60,861 nt of DNA. Source: Clostridia bacterium. GTDB lineage: Bacteria > Bacillota > Clostridia > Christensenellales > Pumilibacteraceae. The position numbers and the translations under genes are program-made. Below the pieces are notes generated by a model that saw nothing but the letters and a program-made list of their open reading frames with translations, was not told the DNA's origin and did no database searches. Location of the stretch: the NCBI GenBank assembly GCA_022791055.1, contig JAAVYI010000034.1, positions 1 through 60,861 on the forward strand. The letters run 5' to 3'. How positions within the stretch are numbered: the stretch's first letter is position 1; each line of letters starts with the position of its first letter. This document shows, in pieces, positions 28,199 to 36,358 of this stretch.

Positions 28199-29463
28199 AA
28201 TTTGTTGTATATTCTCTTGGGTGCAAGGTCAATCAATATGAGGGACAGGCGATTGTGAAACGTTTGGCCGCGTGTGGGCATCATGTTTCGACCGAGTGGG
28301 AAAAAGCGGATGCCTACATATTGAATACCTGTTCAATCACGGCGGAGGCGGATAAAAAATCCCGCCAGCTGGTGGCGAAAGCGGCGCGGTTTAATCCGAA
28401 TGCGCCGGTGTATATTTGCGGTTGTAGTAGCCAGTACGCGTCCGAACAGTATAAAAATCGTCCGAATGTGCGATTGATTTCCGGTACGGCCGGAAAAAAT
28501 GCGTTTGTCGAACATATAATGTCAGACATAACAGGGCAAAAGCGGAATGCGGAGGCTGATGATTCTGTAAAATCATTGCCCGTATGTTATGAAGACGATT
28601 TATTGCCCGAAGCGACGCGGACTCGTGCCTACATCAAAATCCAAGACGGTTGCAATAATTTTTGTTCGTATTGTATCGTCCCGTATCTGCGCGGCCGAAG
28701 CCGTTCCCGTCCGGTGGAAAGCGTTTTGGCCGAAGCGCGCACGGCTGCGACTGTGTCGCGCGAACTGGTACTGACCGGCATCAATCTGTCGGCTTACGGG
28801 AAAGACATCGGTAGCGATTTGGAAACGTTGATTTGGGCGCTTGCCGATATTGACGCGCGCAAAAGGCTAGGCTCGTTGGAGTGCGGCGTGATTTCGCCGT
28901 CGTTGTTGGCGGCCATGCGGCAGGCCGGCTTTTGCGATCATTTCCATCTTTCTTTGCAAAGCGGTTGCGATTCCGTTTTGCGGCGGATGAATCGGCATTA
29001 CGATATGTGCGCATTCGGCGCAAAAGTCGAAATGATTCGGGACGTGTTTCCGAATGCCGGTATTACGACAGACATTATTACCGGTTTTCCCGAAGAAACC
29101 GATTCGGAACACCGGCAGTCGCTGGAAAACGTCGAGCGGATCGCGTTTTCGGATATACACGTTTTTCCGTACAGCCAAAGACGGGGGACGGTTGCCGATT
29201 CTATGCGGCAAGTTCCGCAGAACATTCGGATCGCGCGGGCGCATACGTTTGGAGAATTGAAAGAACGCTTGCGTCAAAAATTTTTCGACGCGCAACGCGG
29301 CACGCAACACAATGTGTATTTGGAAACGACTGCGGGCGACTATGCCGAAGGGTATACCGAAAACTATATCAAAACGTATGTATTGGGCGCTGCCGTCGAT
29401 ACGGTGGTGCCGGTACGTTTACAAGAAAATTATTTACAAGGCGTAAAAGGAGAACTATTATGA
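28195..29463 (+). CDS. mtaB: tRNA t6A37 methylthiotransferase MtaB
   Basis: 422 residues. The N-terminal UPF0004 domain has three cysteines (S-L-G-C-K-V-N, N-T-C-S-I-T, C-G-C-S) for the auxiliary cluster, and the radical SAM motif C-N-N-F-C-S-Y-C uses C153, C157 and C160. A TRAM-like domain ends the protein. The S-L-G-C-K-V-N start and the rsmE-mtaB order fit MtaB, which adds methylthio to t6A at tRNA position 37. MiaB, at 38435, is a separate paralogue acting on i6A. Confidence 0.94.
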   Translation: MKFVVYSLGCKVNQYEGQAIVKRLAACGHHVSTEWEKADAYILNTCSITAEADKKSRQLVAKAARFNPNAPVYICGCSSQYASEQYKNRPNVRLISGTAGKNAFVEHIMSDITGQKRNAEADDSVKSLPVCYEDDLLPEATRTRAYIKIQDGCNNFCSYCIVPYLRGRSRSRPVESVLAEARTAATVSRELVLTGINLSAYGKDIGSDLETLIWALADIDARKRLGSLECGVISPSLLAAMRQAGFCDHFHLSLQSGCDSVLRRMNRHYDMCAFGAKVEMIRDVFPNAGITTDIITGFPEETDSEHRQSLENVERIAFSDIHVFPYSQRRGTVADSMRQVPQNIRIARAHTFGELKERLRQKFFDAQRGTQHNVYLETTAGDYAEGYTENYIKTYVLGAAVDTVVPVRLQENYLQGVKGELL

Positions 29464-29801
29464 ACGATTGCATTTTTTGTAAGATCATCAAAGGCGAAAT
29501 TCCTTCCGCAAAAATGTACGAGGACGAACGTATGATCATTATTAAGGACATCGAGCCGAAAGCGGCGCGGCACTTTTTGATGATCCCCAAGCGGCATTAC
29601 AAATTGTTGTCGGAAATGACAGAGCAAGACGCTGCCGATTTGGCGGTCTGTCTCAAAAAAATACCGCAACTGACCGAACTATTGGGCTTAGAAGGCGGGT
29701 ATCGACTTGTCATCAACCAGGGCGACGACGCCGGGCAGACGGTGTTTCACTTGCACGTGCATATACTGACCGGGCAGAAAATGGACTTCCCGCATCTGTA
29801 A
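29460..29801 (+). CDS. HIT family nucleotide hydrolase
   Basis: 113 residues from the ATG at 29460, which overlaps the mtaB stop; a longer frame in this phase lies inside mtaB. C-I-F-C-K-I-I-K-G-E-I-P-S at the start and the histidine triad H-L-H-V-H-I-L near residue 98 are typical of HinT-type purine nucleoside phosphoramidases. Its role in the cell is housekeeping and poorly defined. Confidence 0.94.
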   Translation: MNDCIFCKIIKGEIPSAKMYEDERMIIIKDIEPKAARHFLMIPKRHYKLLSEMTEQDAADLAVCLKKIPQLTELLGLEGGYRLVINQGDDAGQTVFHLHVHILTGQKMDFPHL

Positions 29802-29829
29802 AATCGGTGACGGGCAGAGGAAGCGATTT

Positions 29830-30186
29830 ATGGATATAGTTGCGTTTAAAAAGCAAGTCCGCGAGACCGTGATCGCCGAATTGATTTCCTATATGCAAGA
29901 GGACGAAGACTGCGGATACGGGAAACGGCATATTACGGCTTGCGAAAAGTTGTTGCGTAAATATTTGGACAAACTCGGACATATGAAATCGGTTTCCGAC
30001 GAAGCCGTTATGCAGGAAGTGAAAAAAGTCGTTCTGTCGCTCAACCGCTTGAACGAAAAAACCGAGTATTCGTTGATTGAGACCGATGCGCGGGAATCGA
30101 TTTGGGAGATCATTCAAAACAGCGCCGTTGCGCGCGGCTTAAAAGACGTACCCGACGATGTTACGGAAGAGTGGCGCGAGTGGTAG
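29830..30186 (+). CDS. Conserved-looking hypothetical protein
   Basis: 118 residues, mostly charged and predicted helical, without signal peptide or membrane segment. An AGAGGAAG ribosome site precedes the ATG by six bases, and codon use matches the neighbours, so it is very probably translated. C-G-Y-G-K-R-H near residue 33 and a C-terminal E-E-W-R-E-W are the most distinctive stretches. I do not recognise a family. It follows the HIT gene by 28 bases and precedes a two-component promoter. Confidence 0.75.
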   Translation: MDIVAFKKQVRETVIAELISYMQEDEDCGYGKRHITACEKLLRKYLDKLGHMKSVSDEAVMQEVKKVVLSLNRLNEKTEYSLIETDARESIWEIIQNSAVARGLKDVPDDVTEEWREW

Positions 30187-30218
30187 GATAAGTCGAAACG
30201 AAAATATGAAAAAACCGC

Positions 30219-30247
30219 TTGTCTTTTATCGTCGTATACTGTATAAT
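30219..30247 (+). promoter_or_regulatory. Promoter of the two-component operon
   Basis: TTGTCT (30219-30224), a 17-base spacer and TATAAT (30242-30247), 34 bases before the response-regulator start. Confidence 0.85.
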
Positions 30248-30281
30248 AAAAGAAAGATTTTCGATTCGAGGTTATAAAAAC

Positions 30282-30965
30282 ATGGCAAATTGTAAAATTT
30301 TAATAGTCGACGACGACGATAATATTTGCCAACTGCTCAACCTATATCTGATCAAAGAGGGCTACCGAACGCACATTTGCAACAACGGAAAGGCTGCCGT
30401 CAAACAGTTGGCGGAAGAGGACTTCAACGTTGTTCTACTGGACATCATGATGCCCGGTATGGACGGCTACGAAACGCTGACGGCTGTCCGTAAGTTTTCC
30501 AATGTCCCTGTGATATTAGTTTCGGCCAAGGGCGAGCCAATGGATAAGATCAGCGGCTTGGACTGCGGCGCGGACGATTATGTCACAAAACCGTTTGAGC
30601 CGCAAGAGCTGATTTCTCGGATCAAAGCGGTCTTGCGGCGGACCCAACCGACCGAAAATACCGATATGCTGGATATTCGCATCGGAAATTTGTTTATCAG
30701 CCGCAGCAACTATATTGTCAAGGTCAATGACGTAAAAGTCGAGATGCCGCCCAAAGAAATCGAGTTGTTGTACTACTTGGCAAAAAATCCCATGCGCGTT
30801 TTTACGCGGGAACAGTTGCTCGAAAAAGTGTGGGGCGAGGAATACAAAGGCGATTCGCGCACGGTGGACGTACATATTAAACGCATACGGGAAAAGCTCG
30901 GCTTAGGCACCAACTGGAGTTTGGTGACGGTTTGGAGCGTCGGATATAAGTTCGAGGTCGTATGA
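30282..30965 (+). CDS. OmpR-family response regulator
   Basis: 227 residues from the ATG at 30282; an upstream in-frame start lies within the promoter. The receiver domain has the acidic cluster D10-D13, phospho-acceptor Asp54 in L-L-D-I-M-M-P-G-M-D-G, and a conserved Lys in V-T-K-P-F. The C-terminal winged helix (about 125-227) shows R-T-V-D-V-H-I-K-R-I-R-E-K-L. It is coupled by ATGA overlap to its kinase. Targets are unknown; the neighbouring membrane protein gene may belong to the same system. Confidence 0.94.
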   Translation: MANCKILIVDDDDNICQLLNLYLIKEGYRTHICNNGKAAVKQLAEEDFNVVLLDIMMPGMDGYETLTAVRKFSNVPVILVSAKGEPMDKISGLDCGADDYVTKPFEPQELISRIKAVLRRTQPTENTDMLDIRIGNLFISRSNYIVKVNDVKVEMPPKEIELLYYLAKNPMRVFTREQLLEKVWGEEYKGDSRTVDVHIKRIREKLGLGTNWSLVTVWSVGYKFEVV

Positions 30966-32008
30966 AGATCGTCACCAACAGTATTTTTCGCTGGACGCTT
31001 TTTTTAACGACGCTGGCGGCTACGATTTTCTTTCCGCTGTTTTTCGGACTGCCGCGGCTGAATGCGGAAAACAGGTTGCTTTTGGGAATCCTCGTCGCGA
31101 TTGTCGCGGTTTCCGAAATTCTGGTGTTCGTGTTTGTGCATTATAAAATGTTGGTGCGGCCGATCCGAACGATCGGGGACGCGACAAAAAAACTGTCGAG
31201 CGGCGAGTACAGTATGCGGCTGAACTTAAAGCGCGTGGATAAGGACGTTAAAAGTCTGGCGATCGGCATGAACAATATTGCCAATGAGTTCGAAAGCCTC
31301 GAGTTGATGCGCAAGTCGTTTGTGGCTAACGCGTCGCACGAATTGCGCTCGCCGCTTACCTCGATACAGGGCTTTTTACAGGCGATTTTAGACGGCACGA
31401 TTGAGCCGGCCGAACAAGACAAGTATTTGAAAATCGTCTTGACCGAATCGAAACGGCTGAGTTTACTGATCAATTCCATGCTCGATTTGTCGCGGTTGGA
31501 ATCGGGGAAAAATCCGCCGAACTTGACAAAGTTTGAGATCCGCGAGATGATCCGCCAGGTTGCCGAACGGTTCGAGCCGAACTTACAAAAGCACGGAATG
31601 CGCTTGGCGTTGGGACTGATGCCGGAGGAATGTTTTGTCTATGCCGATCGGGATAAAATTATTCAGGTGTTGTCGAACCTGATCGACAATGCCATTAAGT
31701 ATTCGCCGCCGAATTCGCAGATCGCGGTCACGACCAATATGCACGGCAAAAAGGTGTACGTCACCGTAAAGGACAACGGATACGGGATCAGCAAAAAGGA
31801 TCAGATGCTGATATGGGATCGGTTTTACATGGCGGACAAAGCCAGAACGCCGGCCAAAGCAAAAGGTACGGGACTGGGGCTATCGATTGTCAAAAAGATT
31901 ATCGACGAGCATAAAGAGGTCATTTGGGTAGAGAGTAACGCCGGCGCCGGCGCAACGTTTATATTCACGTTGACGGCGTTTGATCCGGACAAGCATTCGG
32001 CGGAATAG
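30962..32008 (+). CDS. Sensor histidine kinase with minimal external loop
   Basis: 348 residues. Two membrane helices (about 10-29 and 39-60) are joined by only about nine residues, so there is almost no outside sensor domain and the signal is probably read within or at the membrane. A HAMP linker (62-115) leads to the phospho-acceptor H126 in N-A-S-H-E-L-R-S-P-L. The ATPase part shows D-N-A-I-K-Y-S, D-N-G-Y-G-I and G-T-G-L-G-L-S-I-V boxes. The partner is the preceding regulator. Confidence 0.94.
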   Translation: MKIVTNSIFRWTLFLTTLAATIFFPLFFGLPRLNAENRLLLGILVAIVAVSEILVFVFVHYKMLVRPIRTIGDATKKLSSGEYSMRLNLKRVDKDVKSLAIGMNNIANEFESLELMRKSFVANASHELRSPLTSIQGFLQAILDGTIEPAEQDKYLKIVLTESKRLSLLINSMLDLSRLESGKNPPNLTKFEIREMIRQVAERFEPNLQKHGMRLALGLMPEECFVYADRDKIIQVLSNLIDNAIKYSPPNSQIAVTTNMHGKKVYVTVKDNGYGISKKDQMLIWDRFYMADKARTPAKAKGTGLGLSIVKKIIDEHKEVIWVESNAGAGATFIFTLTAFDPDKHSAE

Positions 32009-32023
32009 TTAAGGAGCGACGAA

Positions 32024-32644
32024 ATGGAAGTTTATTTTGAACAGTCGGTCGACAACCCCGGTATCGACAAACACAGCAAACGTACCCGCGTACTGACGAT
32101 CTTGCGCTATGTATGCGTGGCGATCGTGTTGATTATTTTTATGTTCGGTTGGTTTATGCCGATCGGGTCGGAAGAAGACGCCGGGCCGATGGTGATCCTG
32201 TGGGCTCTGTTGTATATTGTGTTGGGCATGGCGCCGTTTATCTTGTTGTTTATCTTTTTGGGGCGGTTTATCGCGCGCAGTAGTTTGGAATTCGACTACG
32301 TGCTGAACGGCAGTATTTTCCGCATTGTCAAAGTCGTCAACCGCAAGAAAAGAAAAAAAATGTTGGAGGCGCCTGTCGCGGGATTCGAGTCGTTGGGCAA
32401 TATTCAGTCGGAGGCTTACGACCGTTACGCGTCCAGTAAAGACATTAAAAAGCTGTTTGCGATTACCGACTACGAAAACGAAGAAAGAATCTACTATATA
32501 TATTATGTAGCGGACGGGGTGCGGTATCTCCTTCATTTTACCCCGAATAACGACATGATCATGGCCTTAAGAAAATGCGTTACCCGAATTACCGTACTGG
32601 ACAAAAGTTTCAAAACGTATGAGGTCAAGGAAGTCGAAGAATGA
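32024..32644 (+). CDS. Membrane protein of DUF6106-like type
   Basis: 206 residues with two membrane helices (about 25-45 and 60-85), then a soluble domain with L-E-F-D-Y-V-L-N-G and N-R-K-K-R-K-K-M-L, which recalls DUF6106 proteins of Clostridia. The function is unknown. AAGGAG precedes the ATG. The gene lies 15 bases after the kinase and overlaps the desulfurase start by ATGA, so it may be either part of the sensing unit or simply in the operon. Confidence 0.75.
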   Translation: MEVYFEQSVDNPGIDKHSKRTRVLTILRYVCVAIVLIIFMFGWFMPIGSEEDAGPMVILWALLYIVLGMAPFILLFIFLGRFIARSSLEFDYVLNGSIFRIVKVVNRKKRKKMLEAPVAGFESLGNIQSEAYDRYASSKDIKKLFAITDYENEERIYYIYYVADGVRYLLHFTPNNDMIMALRKCVTRITVLDKSFKTYEVKEVEE

Positions 32645-33753
32645 ATTTGTTTTGGGACAATGCCAGCACGACCCCGGTTTGCGCGGCAGCCGTCAAGGCT
32701 TGCTGCGAAATGATGGCCGAGGGGTATTACAACCCGTCGGCTTTGTACGATAAAGGGCTTGCAGTCAAGCGGCGCGTCGAGGACGCGCGTAAAACGCTGG
32801 CGACGGCGCTCAATATTAAGCCGGAAACGTTGACGTTCGTATCGGGCGCGACCGAAGCCAATAACTGGGTCATGCAGGCCGGATTCAAAAATAAAAACGG
32901 CAATATTGTGATTTCCGAGGGTGAACACCCGTCGGTATACCAACCGGCTTTTGCATTGAAAGCGCGCGGCGTCGACGTGCGCACGGTGCCGCTAGCGCCA
33001 AGCGGAGCGATCGACGTTTCGGCATTCGAGCGGGCTGTCGACGCAAATACTTCGTTGGTATCCGTGATGCACTGTAGCAACGAGACGGGGAGCGTCAATC
33101 CGCTGTCCGACCTGGTGCGCGTCGTACGCAGCAAAGCGCCGCGCGCGTTGTTCCATTCCGACGGGGTGCAAGCATTCGGCAAACTGCGCACCGATCTCTT
33201 GTACCTCGACGTCGATCTGTACAGTATCAGCGCGCACAAAATAGGCGGGCCGAAGGGCATTGGCGCGCTGTACGCAAAACATCCCTTGGCGGCGCTGTTG
33301 GTGGGTGGCGGGCAGGAACGGGGTTTGCGGTCGGGCACGGAAAACACGCCCGGCATTGTCGGCTTTGCCGCAGCGGCAGCCTGTTATCATAGCCAAGCGC
33401 CCCAATGTATCGACGGTTTGCGGCGGCAGCTTTGCACGATTGCCAACAGCCGTATCAACGGCGACCCGCATTGTAACAGCGGCTATATCGTGTCGGTTTC
33501 GTTCGAGGGCGTCAAGGCGGAAATTTTGCAGCATATGTTGTCCGACCGCGGTATTTGCGTCGGGACGGGATCGGCATGTTCGTCGAAGTCGAAAGATAAC
33601 CGCGTGTTGCGCAGTATGGGCGTTTCGCCGTCCGGGATCGAAGGCAATATTCGGATCAGTCCGGGTACGGAGACGACCGACGAAGAGATCGCTGCGGGTG
33701 TGGCCGTCATACGGGAGTGCGTAGAGACATTACGAGGAAAGATACATGGATAA
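32641..33753 (+). CDS. Cysteine desulfurase (IscS/NifS family)
   Basis: 370 residues. The PLP lysine K200 is in S-A-H-K-I-G-G-P-K-G and the persulfide cysteine C313 in G-S-A-C-S-S. The enzyme takes sulfur from cysteine to form a protein persulfide. Immediate overlap with thiI suggests it supplies sulfur for tRNA 4-thiouridine, like the dedicated NifZ-ThiI pair of Bacillus, rather than being the main Fe-S cluster donor; that division of labour is inferred. Confidence 0.93.
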   Translation: MNLFWDNASTTPVCAAAVKACCEMMAEGYYNPSALYDKGLAVKRRVEDARKTLATALNIKPETLTFVSGATEANNWVMQAGFKNKNGNIVISEGEHPSVYQPAFALKARGVDVRTVPLAPSGAIDVSAFERAVDANTSLVSVMHCSNETGSVNPLSDLVRVVRSKAPRALFHSDGVQAFGKLRTDLLYLDVDLYSISAHKIGGPKGIGALYAKHPLAALLVGGGQERGLRSGTENTPGIVGFAAAAACYHSQAPQCIDGLRRQLCTIANSRINGDPHCNSGYIVSVSFEGVKAEILQHMLSDRGICVGTGSACSSKSKDNRVLRSMGVSPSGIEGNIRISPGTETTDEEIAAGVAVIRECVETLRGKIHG

Positions 33754-34909
33754 AGTGATTTTGATTCGCTTCGGCGAGCTGTTTCTCAAGGGTAAGAACA
33801 AGCAGTTTTTTGAAAACTTGCTCATTCGGTCAATCAAAGAGAAGTTGGCGGATTTGCCGTGTTCGTTGCATTTCGGGCGCGGTCGGTACACGGTTTCCGA
33901 CTACGCGGAGGAGATCGAAAAGACCGTCGTTTCGCGGTTGCAGACGGTGTTCGGGTTGCAGTCGCTCAGCATTGCTTTTCGCGTAGCAGCCGATTTCGAG
34001 GCGATAGCGGATACGGCGGTCGCGCTCGCGGCAGACAAGCGCGGCGGCTTTCGGGTCAACGTTCACCGCGCGGGAAAAAGTTTTCCCATGCCTTCGCCTG
34101 CGGTTGCGGCGGAATTGGGCGCGCGCATACTCGACGGCAATACGCAGTTGCACGTCGACCTACATACGCCCGACTTTACGGTCAATGTAGATATACGCGA
34201 GGACGGGAACGCATATGTATATGCCGATAAAATCGACTGCGCGGGCGGTATGCCGGTCGGCAGCGCCGGGAAAGGCTTGCTGTTGCTGTCCGGCGGTATC
34301 GACAGCCCGGTCGCCGGCTATATGATGGCAAAACGCGGATTGACGCTCGACGCGCTCCATTTTCATTCCTATCCGTATACCAGCGAACAGGCAAAAGACA
34401 AAGTGTTGGAACTGGCCGCGCGGTTGCGTGTTTATGCCGGGTCTATGTCGGTTGTGTGCGCCTCGTTTACCGCAGTACAAGAGGCGATCCATCAATACTG
34501 TGATCCCAATTACATGATCACGGTCATGCGCTGTTTTATGATGCGACTGGCGGAGCGTTTTGCGCTCTCGCGGCAATGCGGCTGTATCGTCAACGGGGAA
34601 AGTCTCGGGCAAGTCGCCAGTCAGACGTTGGAGAGTATCACCGTCACCAATCATTCTGTCGAGAGCCTGCCGGTGTTTCGGCCGTGTATCGGCATGGACA
34701 AGCAAGAGATCATTGATATTTCCAGAAAAATCGATACGTATGAAACATCGATACAGCCATTTGAGGACTGCTGTACGGTTTTTCTTCCCGATAAGCCGGT
34801 TACGCGTCCTTCACTCGAGCATGTTCGAAAGGAGATCGCCAAGATCCCCGACGCGGAAGGGCTTCTAGATACTGTATTTGCGACTGCGGAGGTTATACGT
34901 ATTTCATAG
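33746..34909 (+). CDS. thiI: tRNA 4-thiouridine synthetase ThiI
   Basis: 387 residues with an N-terminal ferredoxin-like/THUMP region (to about 165) and the PP-loop S-G-G-I-D-S at 182-187. The protein ends without a rhodanese domain, the short form usual in Gram-positive bacteria, which receives sulfur directly from the partner desulfurase. The start overlaps the desulfurase gene by eight bases. It adenylates and thiolates U8 of tRNA; a role in thiazole synthesis is less likely in this short form. Confidence 0.93.
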   Translation: MDKVILIRFGELFLKGKNKQFFENLLIRSIKEKLADLPCSLHFGRGRYTVSDYAEEIEKTVVSRLQTVFGLQSLSIAFRVAADFEAIADTAVALAADKRGGFRVNVHRAGKSFPMPSPAVAAELGARILDGNTQLHVDLHTPDFTVNVDIREDGNAYVYADKIDCAGGMPVGSAGKGLLLLSGGIDSPVAGYMMAKRGLTLDALHFHSYPYTSEQAKDKVLELAARLRVYAGSMSVVCASFTAVQEAIHQYCDPNYMITVMRCFMMRLAERFALSRQCGCIVNGESLGQVASQTLESITVTNHSVESLPVFRPCIGMDKQEIIDISRKIDTYETSIQPFEDCCTVFLPDKPVTRPSLEHVRKEIAKIPDAEGLLDTVFATAEVIRIS

Positions 34910-34945
34910 CACACAAATAAAAATTAAATATAGGAGTTTTTACAA

Positions 34946-36358
34946 ATGAAGAAATGTGTGAGTTGTTTGATTACCGTCGCACTGCTTTTTTGCGTTGCGT
35001 TCGGTACGGTAGCATGTAAGCAGCCGGAACCGTCGGTGCAACCCGGCATTACCGAACAGCCCGGAACAAATGACGGCGAAACGGAGCAACCGAACCCCGA
35101 TCCGGACGAAGGAGATCCCGAACAGCCGGAAGAACCGACCCCGCCGGATCCGGATGATGCGCCGGACACACCGACGCCGCCCGATCCCGACGATAAGGAT
35201 CCGGACATGCCGACGCCGCCCGATCCCGGTGACAAAGATCCGGAACCTCCGGAAGAGCCGGCGAATCCTACGATTACGGGGTACAACTGTTTTGCCGACG
35301 GCTTTACCTATGCTACGCCGTTTTTCGGTGATTACGCGTATGTGGAAAAAGGGGCCGAACATTTTTGGTTGAACCGACAAGGCCGACTTACCGCTTGCGA
35401 TACCGATTTGCGGGCGGCGACATTTAAACAAAATAAATATGTAGTCTGCGATGCCGTCGGCAACCGGAAACTGATCGACATTTCCGGCGAAGTTTTGTTA
35501 GACGGCGCCTATACACGAATCGAATACGAAGGCAATACGGCTTTGGCATTTTCGGACGGAGAATGCGCCGTTTTCGACTTGTCGGACGCAACGGCCGAAC
35601 CGGTATTATTAGGCACAGAGGACGTCGAAATCGTAGCCGACGGGTATCTCAGAAAAGACGGTGATCTTGCGCTGTACGGGTTGGACGGAAAAGTCATGAA
35701 CCGTAAATTTCCCGATATTACGGGCAACTATACGCTGATTACGCCGCCGGAAAATGATGCGTGTATCGTCAGACTTGCAAAGTCCGATGCATATTATTAT
35801 GTGACGTCATCCGGATTTGTTAATCAAGTTCCCTATATGGAAATGGTATTATTTACAAACGGATATTCGGCAGGTTTGGACGATGATTACATTTGGGATG
35901 TTTACGATGCAACATGTAAAAAGGTTTTTTCATACCAAAACCCGGACGATGCTTATTATATAGTTGTCGCTGCGACCGAACAATATGTTTTATTGCAACA
36001 AGATCCGGAATTCGGAGACGGAGCTTATTATTATGTTTCGCTATCCGCTACGAATCAAGATTTGGTTTTGCTGCCGTATGCGACGCTCGACAACGATATT
36101 TTATTCGGCTGTGTCGTCGATAACACGCAAAAAGTCGTATATTCACTCGCCGAGAAAAAGATCATTGCGCAAGAATTTGTGCAAGCGGTCGTCGGGGCCG
36201 ATGGATTTTTGATCGAGACGGCCGACGGTTGGCGCATCGTCCAAGAGGACGGTACGGCGCTCATTACCGATGTACAAGAGGTCGCTTGGCGCGACGAAAT
36301 TCTTGTCAAGATCGACGGCGAATATTTATATTACGAAAAAGTATCCTCGAGCAGATAA
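34946..36358 (+). CDS. Lipoprotein with Pro/Asp-rich stalk and WG-like beta domain
   Basis: 470 residues. A signal peptide and lipobox (T-V-A-C, Cys24) are followed by an 80-residue Pro/Asp/Glu-rich stalk including two 13-residue copies of P-T-P-P-D-P-x-D-K-D-P. From about residue 110 on, repeated short strands with Gly/Asp turns and aromatic residues recall WG-repeat or beta-propeller proteins. The function is unknown; it is probably a surface-exposed binding protein. AGGAG precedes the ATG. The last 28 bases overlap the end of the convergent PBP gene. Confidence 0.75.
   Translation: MKKCVSCLITVALLFCVAFGTVACKQPEPSVQPGITEQPGTNDGETEQPNPDPDEGDPEQPEEPTPPDPDDAPDTPTPPDPDDKDPDMPTPPDPGDKDPEPPEEPANPTITGYNCFADGFTYATPFFGDYAYVEKGAEHFWLNRQGRLTACDTDLRAATFKQNKYVVCDAVGNRKLIDISGEVLLDGAYTRIEYEGNTALAFSDGECAVFDLSDATAEPVLLGTEDVEIVADGYLRKDGDLALYGLDGKVMNRKFPDITGNYTLITPPENDACIVRLAKSDAYYYVTSSGFVNQVPYMEMVLFTNGYSAGLDDDYIWDVYDATCKKVFSYQNPDDAYYIVVAATEQYVLLQQDPEFGDGAYYYVSLSATNQDLVLLPYATLDNDILFGCVVDNTQKVVYSLAEKKIIAQEFVQAVVGADGFLIETADGWRIVQEDGTALITDVQEVAWRDEILVKIDGEYLYYEKVSSSR

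Noticed and set aside
28881..29459. N-terminal extension of the HIT protein
   Set aside because: It is an off-frame reading of mtaB; the HIT family start is at 29460.
34946..36358. LPXTG-anchored surface protein
   Set aside because: It has a lipobox at the N-terminus and no C-terminal anchor; it is a lipoprotein.
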